A DNA stretch of 64,000 nucleotides from Paraniabella hibiscisoli (GTDB lineage Bacteria > Bacteroidota > Bacteroidia > Chitinophagales > Chitinophagaceae), in contig NZ_JAKWBK010000001.1 in NCBI RefSeq assembly GCF_022512515.1, positions 1,054,001 to 1,118,000 of the forward strand, written 5' to 3'. The translations under genes were made by a program, and so were the position numbers. Below, piece by piece: positions 1 through 9,622 of the stretch. Below the pieces are notes generated by a model. That model had not been told where the DNA came from. It saw only the letters and a program-made list of their open reading frames with translations, and searched no databases. Numbering within the stretch: the stretch's first letter is position 1; every line of letters starts with the position of its first letter.

Positions 1-1
1 A

Positions 2-664
2 GATGACGGGCCTGTATCGGCGGAAATAGCTATTCTTTGGGATAATGAAACTAATAGCTGGGATCTCATGTACGATGGGCAGCCTTATTTCACAAGTACG
101 GCGAATACGTCTGTACCTCCAGGCACAGCCAGCACGGTGTTTTCATGGCAGACAGCGGCCGCTGCGCCTTGTGCGTCCCCAGCGGCTTTATCCGTTACCG
201 GTAACGTAGCACTATGGGTAACCTTCGGTACTATTGATGCGTATGTAAAAGGCAACAATTTACATGTAAACTGGACCACCGAAAAAGAAGTAAACAATGA
301 TCATTTCGAAATTGAAGCGTCCACTGATGGAGAAAACTTTACTACAGTAGGCAACGTAAAATCGCAGGCGGAAAACGGGAACAGTGATATTACATTGAAC
401 TATGAATGGACGGCCAGCAGCAACCTGCACTTAGGAGTATTTCCTTATATCGCAGTTGTTCTTATTCTTTTGTTATTGGTTCGCCGCAGGAAAACGATAT
501 GGCTGGCTTCGGCCGTAATAGGCTTGATAGCAGTTACACAATTAAGTTGTAAGAAAGATAAAGACGCCGTTTCTGGTACAGAAAATTATTATATCCGTAT
601 TGCGCAGATTGATAAAGACGGCACTAAAACCTATTCAAAAGTTGTTCGTGTTAACGGGGAGTAA
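2..664 (+). CDS. C-terminal part of a surface protein with a membrane insertion inside a Fn3-like domain (5' end outside window)
   Basis: The frame is open from base 2, so the start lies before the window. After an unrecognised region, the segment from about HVNWTTEKEVNNDHFEIEA to the C-terminal YYIRIAQIDKDG and YSKVV resembles the Fn3-like domain placed near the C terminus of many secreted Bacteroidota proteins. Two hydrophobic helices separated by RRRK interrupt it, and the second ends in QLSCKK, which resembles a lipoprotein cleavage site. There is no frameshift in this stretch, so the insertion appears to be real. I infer that the protein is exported and membrane-anchored. Its function is unknown. 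A strong terminator follows the stop codon. Confidence 0.6.
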   Translation, partial: DDGPVSAEIAILWDNETNSWDLMYDGQPYFTSTANTSVPPGTASTVFSWQTAAAAPCASPAALSVTGNVALWVTFGTIDAYVKGNNLHVNWTTEKEVNNDHFEIEASTDGENFTTVGNVKSQAENGNSDITLNYEWTASSNLHLGVFPYIAVVLILLLLVRRRKTIWLASAVIGLIAVTQLSCKKDKDAVSGTENYYIRIAQIDKDGTKTYSKVVRVNGE

Positions 665-699
665 TATCCCTAAGACCAACCATTGAGCCCTTAAACCTA

Positions 700-728
700 A
701 AACCCACTGTTTGTTAAGCAGTGGGTTT
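700..728 (+). terminator. Rho-independent terminator
   Basis: A perfect 10-bp stem (AAACCCACTG pairing with CAGTGGGTTT) with a 9-base loop is followed by a T-rich stretch. It lies 36 bases after the stop codon of the first gene. The AAA/TTT flanks could let it also serve the convergent DUF1501 gene. Confidence 0.8.
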
Positions 729-755
729 ATTATTTTATGCAGGGGACAGATTCAT

Positions 756-1958
756 CTACACAAACCCTAAAGTATTGTAGTGGCCCCCTAAAATTTTATC
801 CGCATCCGCACTTAACCAGTTTTCTAAAATAGTGGCATATACATCTTTAAAATCAACATTGTATTTTAAATCCCCCTCGTTCAGGTTAGCAAGATCCGGC
901 ATAGCGTTAAGCATGCCTTTTTGTTTAAGCCCGCCACTGATCAAAAACATATTGTTGGCAGTTCCATGATCGGTTCCGTTACTGGCATTTTGTGCCACCC
1001 GGCGGCCAAACTCTGAGAAGGTGAAAAGAAGCACATCGTTCATGCGGCCATTTTTCTTTAAGTCGTCTGTAAATGCTTTTACGGCATCATTCATTTGGGT
1101 AAACAAACGAGTTTGCTGTGCATCCTGGCCCACATGCGTATCGAAAGCTGCCCAGGGAAAGATAATATACTTTGGTATTGATCTCCGAGTAGATCAATGA
1201 TGCGATGGTTTTAAATCCATTGCCCAATTCTGTATTGGGATAGGTAGCGCCAGTGGGATGTAAACGACTTTGTTTAAAGATATAGTCTGCCGAAGAAAGC
1301 GTTTGTGCCATAGTCTTATATAAGTACTCAACCGGCTCTTCGTCGTGGTGATCATGCGTATGATTCTTCATCACATCTTTAAAAACTTCTCGTTGGAAGT
1401 ACCAAACAACCGCTTAGGGTCTTTTACTGCAATAGCATTTGCCTGCTCTCCTTTGAGGGCAAGGCTTAATACATCGTCAACCTCCAAAGCCTGGGTAGGT
1501 TTATCACAACCACTGCATTGCGCATCCAGGTAGCGGCCGATCCAGCCCGTGTTCCAATATTCGCTGCTTTTGCTGGCAGAGTGCCATATATCCATGCTTC
1601 TGAAATGAGAACGGTCCGGGTTCGGATATCCCACATTATTCAGAATAGCCATGTTTCCTTCATCATACAAACCTTTAAAAGCTGTAAGGGCAGGGTGCAG
1701 GCTTACTTCATCGTTCAATGTAGCCGCCTTATCCATTTTTATTCCAAGTCCTGGTCTTAGCTTATAATAGATATCGTTACGCACAGGTATCACGGTATTG
1801 AGCCCATCGTTACCACCGCTTAGCTGCAAAACCACCACTACTTTATTGCCTGGGGGTACCAGGGCCTGCGATTCAAAAGCCTTTAAAAATTTAGGCATCA
1901 TCATAGATGCGGTGGCTAATGATCCAATCTGTAGAAACTCTTTACGCTTGATTAACAT
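756..1958 (-). CDS. DUF1501 family protein (two frameshifts)
   Basis: About 400 aa once two frame breaks are bridged. It has the DUF1501 hallmarks: an N-terminal export region after KRKEFLQIGSLATAS, VLQLSGGNDGLN, PNPDRSHFRSMDIWHS, a stretch that should read SFDTHVGQD, and FSEFGRR followed by NGTDHGT. DUF1501 proteins belong to the alkaline phosphatase/sulfatase superfamily. They are usually exported, and their substrates are unknown. The start at 1958 is chosen because MLIKRKEFLQ is the normal beginning. Frame breaks lie near 1378 (short A run) and near 1144 (one extra base). The gene sits just downstream of a DUF1800 gene on the same strand, which is its usual partner. The stretch HTHDHHDEE is unusually His-rich. 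Confidence 0.85.
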
Positions 1959-2084
1959 AACAATATTTTTTGCAAGTAGGAAATAGGGCGCGTTAATGCT
2001 TAGAATTATTTGTTGACAGATGTTACCCACACTGATAATCATTCTCTATCCTGCTATCTACTTACTATTCCCCCATTAAACTTA

Positions 2085-3548
2085 TCAACACAACTGGTAC
2101 TCCGGTGTGCTCATTAACTGCACCGTGGCCGATTTTATAAATGCTTCTCTTGATGATTCATCGATATTCTTATTAATAACTTCCTGAACCTTGGGTGAAT
2201 TTATCTGCAGCAGGTTAGTCTTTATAGTTGCCAAAAGTTCTTCCCGCTTTGTTTTTTCATATTTATCTACATACTGTGGCCAGTCGATCTTTGCATCCAC
2301 GGCACCGTAAGGTTTTTTCTGCGGAGAGGCTTTAACCGGCACTGCAGCCATTCCATCTGTATTACGTCCCATCATCACATCATCGTCCTGCTTGGGCGTT
2401 ACATTTAATTCGTCACGATCATAAAACATCTGCGGAATACGCAGCCGCATCATTAAGGTGCTGCTGTCTATCCAGGCCCTGCCGCCAGCCCAGCCTGCTA
2501 CATTAGGCGGATAAAGAAGCTGTTGCCCTAGTATTTTCTGCATATTAAACAGAGCATAATCATTGTCTAATTTCATGGGCAGCATGCGTTGAATGCCCAC
2601 TAACAATTCTATAGGTGATTTAATTCTGGCGCCTATATTTTGAGGCTGATAAAACCAGTCGCTGGTAAAAATGGTTTCCATCAGCGCACTGATATCGTAC
2701 TTGCTATTGTAAAACTGATCGGCCAGTTTTGCTACAATCGTTTTATCTACTTTCTCATTTACAAAAAAACTATATATTTTTTGCGTGATGAATTGGGCGG
2801 TTTGCTTGTTCTCCAGTATGATGTTCAGCACGTCATCTCCATTAAAATTGCCCGTTTTACCCAGCACCGTCTTTTCGCCTGTATCATGGTTGTTCTCCCT
2901 AAAAACAAATTCACCCTTGCCTGTAGCTGTCCACCCTGTGAAAGCGCGGGCTGCTTCTTTAATATCTTTTTCGGTATAATTACCTCTACCCAGGGTAAAG
3001 AGCTCCATTACTTCCCGTGCAAAATTCTCATTAGGGCGACCTTTGCGGTTTTGCTGGTTGTTTAGAAAATAAAGCATGGAAGCCGAACGGGATACTTCTT
3101 TTAATAAAGTTCCGAAATCGCTCAGGCCATGTTTTCTGAATACATTCAACAAAAGCTGGTTATAAAATATATTGCCGTTCCTGCTGGCAAAATGGCCATG
3201 CCAGAAGAAGGCCATTTTTTCGCGTAACTGCGCCGAAGTGCCTACCATTTCTTTTAACCAATACAAGCTGAGATTGCGTACCGCAGCCTGCTGCATCCGG
3301 TTAATTTCCCTGCGCTGCATCTCATCCATGTTTTTACGCTTCTGCGCATCCTGCTGTTGCTCGTATAAGTCTATCAACTCCGAATTGGCTACATTAATAT
3401 ACACAGGCTCTTTAGCGGAAGCTTTTACTAATGCTTTATAATACTTTTCCGGCGAATATTTAGACAGTTCATTCAACTGTTCAACTGCGGGGCCAAAGCC
3501 TGCACGCCATAACAGATGCTGATTTTTTAACTGGTTAGAGATTTCCAT
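2085..3548 (-). CDS. DUF1800 family protein
   Basis: This uninterrupted 487-aa protein opens with the family-typical LLWRAGFGP. It also contains EKMAFFWHGHFASR, NENFAREVMELFTLG, YTEKDIKEAARAFTGWT and PPNVAGWAGGRAWIDS, which place it in DUF1800. The biochemical role of the family is not established. These proteins are almost always encoded beside DUF1501 proteins, as here, where the gap to the downstream gene start is about 125 bases. No clear signal peptide is visible at this start. The two genes are probably co-transcribed from upstream of 3548. Confidence 0.9.
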   Translation of the reverse strand: MEISNQLKNQHLLWRAGFGPAVEQLNELSKYSPEKYYKALVKASAKEPVYINVANSELIDLYEQQQDAQKRKNMDEMQRREINRMQQAAVRNLSLYWLKEMVGTSAQLREKMAFFWHGHFASRNGNIFYNQLLLNVFRKHGLSDFGTLLKEVSRSASMLYFLNNQQNRKGRPNENFAREVMELFTLGRGNYTEKDIKEAARAFTGWTATGKGEFVFRENNHDTGEKTVLGKTGNFNGDDVLNIILENKQTAQFITQKIYSFFVNEKVDKTIVAKLADQFYNSKYDISALMETIFTSDWFYQPQNIGARIKSPIELLVGIQRMLPMKLDNDYALFNMQKILGQQLLYPPNVAGWAGGRAWIDSSTLMMRLRIPQMFYDRDELNVTPKQDDDVMMGRNTDGMAAVPVKASPQKKPYGAVDAKIDWPQYVDKYEKTKREELLATIKTNLLQINSPKVQEVINKNIDESSREAFIKSATVQLMSTPEYQLC

Positions 3549-3673
3549 ACGAACAGTTTTTTATAGGACCTTAATAGTTAAGGAAGGTTTAAGAGCCTGT
3601 TCAATAATCATACAAAAAGCGTGCGGCAATCATTTATTAACAGAGGTTTATAGTATGGTATACAATGCAACAA

Positions 3674-3690
3674 GCCCGTATGGAACGGGC
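3674..3690 (-). terminator. Possible terminator hairpin
   Basis: A short GCCCGT/ACGGGC hairpin with a 5-base loop lies 30 bases beyond the stop of the cytochrome c gene on the minus strand. The following tract is only moderately T-rich, so it is a weak candidate. Confidence 0.4.
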
Positions 3691-3719
3691 CTGATGATAA
3701 AATAGTATGTCTGCTTTAA

Positions 3720-4042
3720 TTACTGCTTTGCCTTAGCTTTTACATAAGCCATCAGGTCGGCAGTTTCCTGCTCGGAGAGTTTCGCCTTTTTGCCATGCCC
3801 TGCATAAGCTTATCCTGCTCTGCAAATGTGTGCTTTGGCACATGCCCGGTTTCATCGCCGTGGCATTTGGTGCATTTTGCAGATGCAATAATTACACCGC
3901 CCGCTTCAACCGATCCGGTAACTGCAGCAGCTACTTCGGGTGTGGGTGGCGTGGCTGGTGGTGTGGGCGTTTTAGACGCTTTGGGTGTACACGCCACTAC
4001 TACAGAAGCCAGGACGGCTATTGCCAGAATAGTTTTCTTCAT
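3720..4042 (-). CDS. Small c-type cytochrome lipoprotein (one frameshift)
   Basis: About 107 aa when one missing base near 3791 is restored. The N terminus is a lipoprotein signal ending VVVACTPK, followed by a Pro/Thr-rich linker and a single heme-binding CTKCH. The restored C terminus (KLSEQETADLMAYVKAK) is the usual last helix of a class I cytochrome c. It should be a periplasmic, membrane-tethered electron carrier. The Met of GMAKK is the likely distal heme ligand. It lies 12 bases downstream of serS on the same strand, so co-transcription is possible, though no functional link is evident. Confidence 0.8.
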
Positions 4043-4054
4043 ATTGAAAATGAG

Positions 4055-5328
4055 TTATTTTATAATAGTTTCCTTTCCGAAATATGAATGTAACACTTTT
4101 GGTAATTGAATGCCTTTTTCCGTTTGATTATTTTCTAAAAGGCAGGCCACGATCCTTGGCAAGGCCAGGGAGCTTCCATTGAGTGAATGCACTAATTGTG
4201 TTTTACCGTTTTCGTCCTTAAAGCGGATCTTCATACGATTGGTTTGGTACCCTTCGAAATTGGAGGTAGAACTTACTTCCAGCCAACGCTCCTGCGCAGC
4301 GCTATATACTTCAAAATCGTAGGTTAATGCCGATGTAAAGCTCATATCGCCGCCACAAAGTCTTAATATGCGGTAAGGCAACTCAAGCGAAATCAATAGC
4401 TGTTCTACATGAGCCACCATCTCTTCCAAAGTTTCGTAGCTTTTGGTAGGATGCACCAGCTGAACGATCTCTACTTTTTCGAATTGGTGCACCCGGTTTA
4501 AACCCCGTACATCTTTACCAAAGCTGCCGGCTTCTCTTCTGAAACAAGGAGAATAAGCCGTCATCTTAATAGGCAGCTGCTCCGCTTTTACAATCTCATC
4601 ACGATAGATATTGGTAACCGGTACCTCCGATGTAGGGATCATGTAAAAATTATCGGCTTGCATGTGGTACATCTGTCCCTCTTTGTCGGGCAATTGGCCC
4701 GTACCGTAAGCAGATGCCTCATTCACCATAAATGGTGGCAAGTACTCGGTATAACCTGCTTCTATATTATAGTCTAAGAAATATTGTACCAATGCACGCT
4801 GCAACTTCGCCCCTGCTCCTTTGTACAAGGGAAATCCGCTACCGGTCAGTTTAGCTCCGGTCTCAAAATCTACGATATCATATTCTTTAATCAAGTCCCA
4901 GTGCGGCTTAGCTCCTGCATACAAGGTTGGTTTGGCACCACCTTCACGTACCACTTCATTGTCTTCCGGACTGTTTCCTTTCGGAACCAGTGCAGATGGA
5001 AGATTGGGTAATTGCACGAGGGTCTGCTGTAGCTCCTCCTCAGTAGAGGCTAGTTGCTCCTGAATCGGTTGCAGTTTATTTTTGAGTTCTGTTACTTCTT
5101 TTTCTTTGCCTCTGCCGCATCTTTTTCTCCCTTTGCCATCAGGCCACCAATCTCTTTCGAAGCGCTGTTTACCGAAGCCTGGGTGGTATCAAATTCCAGT
5201 TGCAACTTTTTACGCTGATCGTCCAACGCGATCACCGAATCCACCAGCTCGGGGGTTTTAAAGTTTTTTACGGCCAGGCGTTCTTTCACTTCCTGCACAT
5301 TTTGCCTAATCACATTAATTGGTAACAT
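4055..5328 (-). CDS. serS: Seryl-tRNA synthetase (one frameshift)
   Basis: SerS charges tRNA-Ser with serine in the cytoplasm. About 424 aa after bridging one break near 5096, where an A run in the coiled-coil region seems one base short. The N-terminal part is the tRNA-binding helical arm (MLPINVIRQNVQEVKERL, rich in K and E). The catalytic part carries the class II motifs, including the motif 2 region PCFRREAGSFGKDVRGLNR and the C-terminal motif 3 region SLNGSSLALPRIVACLLEN. It is an essential gene of normal family length, so the break is almost certainly a sequence error. It is divergent from polA across about 240 bases that should hold both promoters. Confidence 0.93.
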
Positions 5329-5566
5329 TATGAATCAATTTTGCGCAAAAATAAACACTAGTGATGGTACAGTGGTAATTTTTATATTACCAGCTACTGT
5401 GCCAGTGGCAACGGTATTGTGTCACTCTCTTGTTTTGTGGTGCATTTTCTTTCTTTTGCATTGCTAAATAGTAGCCTCAGCTTCATTGGCATTTTGCCGG
5501 AATAAAAAGTAGCACATTCATCATAAATCCGAAATCATCCATCCTAAATCTCCTACCTTAGCATTT

Positions 5567-8420
5567 ATGGAAAAGAAGTTGTTTCTGCTGGATGCTTATG
5601 CCCTGGTTTTTCGTGCTTACTATGCGTTGATCCGTAGTCCGCGTATTACCAGTAAAAATAAAAATACCAATGCCCAATTTGGATTTACCAATACCCTGGT
5701 AGAATTACTCAATAAGCAAAAGCCGACCCATATGGCGGTTTGTTTTGATACGCATGAACCTACAGAGCGGCATATAGATTATGCTGAATATAAGGCCAAC
5801 CGCCAGGAAACACCCGAAGATATATTGATTGCCGTGCCGGATATCAAGCGCATTATAAAGGGGTTTAATATTCCTTGCGTAGAAACCGACGGCTATGAAG
5901 CAGATGATGTGATCGGCACCCTGGCCAAAAAAGCAGCAGCAGAAGGATATGATGTATATATGGTGACACCTGATAAAGATTATGGTCAGCTGGTATCTGA
6001 AAAAATAAAGATCTATAAACCAGGCTACCAGGGAGGTGATGTAGAGATTATGGGCCCTGAAGAAGTATGTGCCAAATGGAATATTAAAAACGTTTCACAG
6101 GTAATTGATGTATTGGGATTGATGGGCGATGCAGTGGATAATATTCCGGGCATTGCAGGTGTAGGTGAAAAAACAGCCGCCAAATTATTAGCAGAATATG
6201 AAACCCTTGAAAATGTGGTAGCTAATGCAGAAAATATTAAAGGCGCCCTGGGGAAAAAAGTAGTAGAAGGCAAAGACCTGGCGATCCTTTCCAAAAAACT
6301 GGCTACCATCATCGTAGATGTGCCGGTGGAATTTCATGAAGAAGAATTTAAAGTAAAGGAATGGAATAAAGACGCTTTAAAAGAGATATTCGGAGAACTG
6401 GAATTCAGAACCCTAGCTAAAAGGTTATTGGGCGAAGAGGTTGAAGCATCTACGGGCGCTACAGCTCCAGGCGATAAAAAGGCCGGAGGCAAAAGCCTGC
6501 AAATTGATCTCTTTGGAAATGTAATCGGAGGTGAAGAAGAAGCTCCGGCTACTCCAGCTACGGTTATACCAGATGATGACGTACCCTCTTTTACAACATT
6601 GAAGAAACTAAGTGATGTACCGCATGAGTATACGGCTATTAGCGGGTTAGACGCGGTTAATCAACTCGTACAACAGCTTTCTTCATTTGACGAGATCTGT
6701 TTCGATACCGAAACTACCAGTATCGATGCCAACCTGGCCGAGCTGGTAGGCATGAGCTTTTCGGTAAAAGCCGGAGAGGCTTATTGGGTACCCTGTCCTG
6801 CAGACCGTACCGAAACAGACAGCATACTGGCAGCATTCCGGCCACTGTTTGAAGATGAATCTAAAACCTGGATCGGCCAGAACCTGAAGTATGACTTACT
6901 GGTAATGAAATGGTATAATGTAGAATTTAAGGAAAGCTATTCGATACCATGCTGGCACATTACGTGATTGAGCCCGATGGTAAACGTAGCATGGACCAGC
7001 TAAGCGCCAAATACCTGGGATATGAGCCTATTCCTATCGATGAGCTGATTGGCAAAAAGGGCAAGACACAAGGCACCATGCGCGATGTAGAGCTGGAAAA
7101 GATTACCGACTATGCCGCGGAAGATGCCGATATCACCCTGCAGCTCAAAGAAACTTTTGCCCCGCTTTTAACAAAGAAAGAAGTACAACGTGTTTTTGAC
7201 GAAGTGGAAAACCCACTATTGCGTGTGTTGACCGATATGGAATTTGAGGGGATCAGAATCGACGAGGGTTTTCTGAAAGCTTATTCGCAGGAGCTGGAAA
7301 AAGACGCCGTAGAAGCAGAGAAGAAAGTATTTGAAATCGCCGGCGTTCGTTTTAACCTGGCTTCCCCAAACAATTAGGAGAGGTACTGTTTGATAAACTA
7401 AAGTTGGATGCTTCGGCCCGTAAGACAAAAACCGGTCAATACCAAACGGGCGAAGATGTGTTGCTAAAGCTGGCCGCCAAAGGACATGCCATTGCTGATG
7501 AGATCATCACTTTCAGGGAACTGACTAAATTAAAGTCTACCTATGTAGATGCGCTGCCCCAGCTGATCAATCCGAAAACCGGAAGGGTGCATACCACGTA
7601 CGGACAGGCAGTGGCTGTAACGGGCAGATTGGCCAGCAATAATCCCAACCTGCAAAATATACCCGTAAGAACCGACCGGGGTAAAGAAATAAGGAAAGCC
7701 TTTATTCCGCGTGATGCCAATCACATTTTGTTATCCGCCGATTACTCCCAGATAGAATTAAGAATTGTAGCGGGCATCAGCGGTGATGAGAATATGGTAA
7801 ATGCCTTTAAAAGTGGTATAGATATTCATACCGCAACGGCGGCACAGGTATTTAATGTGGCTGTGGAAGATGTAACCAAGGAAATGCGCTATAAAGCCAA
7901 GAGCGTCAACTTCGGGATTATTTATGGACAGGGCGCTTTTGGATTGGCAGATAACCTGGGCATTTCCCGAACAGAGGCCAAAGCGATTATTGATAGCTAT
8001 AAGAAAGAGTTTTCGGGTATACAGCGGTATATGGATGATACGATCAATTTTGCCCGTGAGCATGGTTATGTACAAACCCTGATGGGTCGTAAGCGCTGGT
8101 TGAAAGATATCAACTCAGGCAATTTTACCGTTAGAGGTTTTGCTGAGCGAAACGCCATTAATTCACCCATACAAGGAACTGCCGCAGACATGATCAAGCT
8201 GGCGATGCAGAAAGTGCATGCAGCAATGAAGAAAGCCGGTATGAAGAGCAAAATGATCTTACAGGTACATGATGAGTTGATCTTTGACACATTACGGGAA
8301 GAAGTAGATGAATTAAAGCCATTGATACTGGAGAACATGGAAGCAGCACTACCGCTGCCTTTCGGCGTGCCGGTGATTGCAGAATGTGGGCAGGGGGAAA
8401 ACTGGCTGGAAGCGCATTAG
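5567..8420 (+). CDS. polA: DNA polymerase I (two frameshifts)
   Basis: This repair and Okazaki-fragment-processing polymerase is about 951 aa, a normal length. Residues 1-290 are the 5' nuclease (FLLDAYALVFRAYYAL, ETDGYEADDVIGTLA, GDAVDNIPGIAGVGEKTA). The middle third holds a 3'-5' exonuclease domain with an intact FDTETT motif, so proofreading may be retained. The C-terminal polymerase has motif A (SADYSQIELRI), the O-helix (KSVNFGIIYGQGAFGL) and motif C (LQVHDELIFD). Frame breaks lie near 6941 (T run) and 7368 (C run). Each restores perfectly with one added base, which argues for sequence error rather than a pseudogene. It is preceded by the serS-polA divergent region. Confidence 0.95.
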
Positions 8421-8492
8421 AGAATGTTGGTAATATGCAATGTCTCATTTTTTGCTTCAATTGGGTGTATAACATTTTTAAAAGTTGAAGTG

Positions 8493-8546
8493 GCGCGTGT
8501 CTTCACGCGCAGTGGCGGTATGACTTGATTCGTGTCTCACGAATCA
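8493..8546. repeat. Tandem REP-like palindromes
   Basis: Two hairpins lie side by side after polA. 8493-8510 is GCGCGTG-TCTT-CACGCGC, and 8526-8546 is TGATTCGTG-TCT-CACGAATCA. Both arms share CGTG/CACG around a TCT-type loop, which suggests a repeated intergenic element rather than two unrelated terminators. Neither is followed by a T tract. Whether other copies exist in the genome cannot be seen from this window. Confidence 0.55.
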
Positions 8547-8630
8547 TAAAAGTGTTATAAACCCCTTCGATTTGAGTGCTTTAAGGGTGTAATATAAATT
8601 TTGTAAATTGTAGGATAAAGGAAACTGAAT

Positions 8631-8843
8631 ATGGAAGCCGCTTTAAATAACACACAGCTGGAAATATTAAACCTGTTTTCGAAAGAACAAAGTGAAGAAG
8701 ATTTGAAGGAAATCAAATCCTTATTGATCATGTATCTTGCTGATAAAGTAGTTCGGGAAGCTGACAAATCGTTCAATGTTCAAAACGATACAGCAGAAAT
8801 ATTTGATCGTTGGGAAGAAGAGCACTACAGGAAAGCAGGGTAA
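8631..8843 (+). CDS. Antitoxin-like small protein upstream of a truncated PIN toxin
   Basis: A 70-aa acidic, helical protein (EQSEEDLKEIKSLLIMYLA, AEIFDRWEEEHYRKAG). I recognise it as the type of small protein encoded directly before PIN-domain toxins in Bacteroidota, where it would act as the antitoxin. The next reading frame, starting 5 bases after the stop, begins exactly like such a toxin and then loses similarity. That context is the main support. The antitoxin itself appears complete and intact. Confidence 0.6.
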   Translation: MEAALNNTQLEILNLFSKEQSEEDLKEIKSLLIMYLADKVVREADKSFNVQNDTAEIFDRWEEEHYRKAG

Positions 8844-8847
8844 CAAA

Positions 8848-8997
8848 ATGGTAGTGACTATCGACTGCAATATTTTTGTTATGAGCCTCACATCAAGATC
8901 TCCTTATCACATCATTTGCCCAAAAGCTAACAAAATCACTACAAAAAGATTAGCATCATGCGAATATTTCTTTTTTGATACTGCTAATATCAAATAG
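8848..8997 (+). pseudogene. Truncated PIN-domain toxin (N terminus only)
   Basis: The ATG at 8848 opens MVVTIDCNIFVMSLTSRSPYH, which matches the start of PIN-domain ribonuclease toxins, including the first catalytic Asp (TIDCN). After about residue 22 the similarity stops, and the frame ends at 8997 inside the next gene. A complete PIN toxin is about 130-140 aa, so most of the domain, with the remaining acidic residues, is missing. A deletion joining this fragment to the region before the deformylase-like gene is the simplest explanation. It cannot be an active nuclease. Confidence 0.6.
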
Positions 8998-9595
8998 TGT
9001 CAACGCTCAAAACTTTACGGATGCTGAAAGAAAGATTATTCTCAGCGGCGATACCAGTTCCATGCTAAGGGTCATTCCGCTTATGGAACCAGCCGGCGCT
9101 AAAGCGTTAAAAGCGATGTCGAAGGATATTCAATACAATGATCCTTTATTGCCACTACTTAAAAACAGAATGCTGAAGTCTGTATTAGATAGCAGCCGGA
9201 GAGGCGTAGGCATTGCAGCGCCGCAGGTAGGCATTAACCGCAACCTGATCTGGGTGCAGCGCTTCGACAAAGCCGGTCAGCCTTTTGAGTTTTACATTAA
9301 CCCCAAAATAGTATGGCGCTCCTCCATTCTTTGCCAGGGGCCCGAAGGAGATCTTTCTTTTGAAGGCCGGGGAGAGGTAGTGCGCAGCTTTTCGATCATG
9401 GTATCGTACACTGATATACAGGGAGCTCAGCATATAGAAATACTGGAAGATTTTTCGGCGATCATTTTTCAGCACGAAACCGACCACTTATTTGGCACCC
9501 TGTTTACAGACCGGATTGAAGAGCAGAAAACCAAAAAATTTGTTCCCTTTAAACCGGTGCGGGCTACTACGTTGTTAAAGGAGCAGACTCCATAA
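8958..9595 (+). CDS. Exported peptide deformylase-like protein with Cys-to-Asp change at the metal site (one frameshift)
   Basis: About 212 aa if the T run at 8971-8976 lacks one base. The ATG at 8958 then gives MRIFLFLILLISNSVNAQN, a signal peptide. Peptide deformylase motif 1 (GVGIAAPQVG, about residues 83-92) and motif 3 (QHETDH, about 172-177) are intact. Motif 2, normally EGCLS, reads EGDLS, so the metal-ligand Cys is replaced by Asp (about residue 132). True deformylases act on nascent chains in the cytoplasm. A signal peptide plus an altered ligand suggests a divergent paralogue with another amidase role or weak activity. An alternative TTG start at 8975 would shorten the signal sequence. 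Confidence 0.8.
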
Positions 9596-9622
9596 TATGT
9601 TAACTGCAAGAGTCCCGCTCGA

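Noticed and set aside
1087..1374. Separate gene between the two other DUF1501 frames
   Set aside because: Residues before and after the breaks continue the same DUF1501 protein, so it is one gene.
5567..8420. Programmed frameshifting in polA
   Set aside because: The same kind of break occurs in about 28 unrelated genes, at ordinary homopolymers and without slippery-site or stimulatory structure. Sequence error is the simpler cause.
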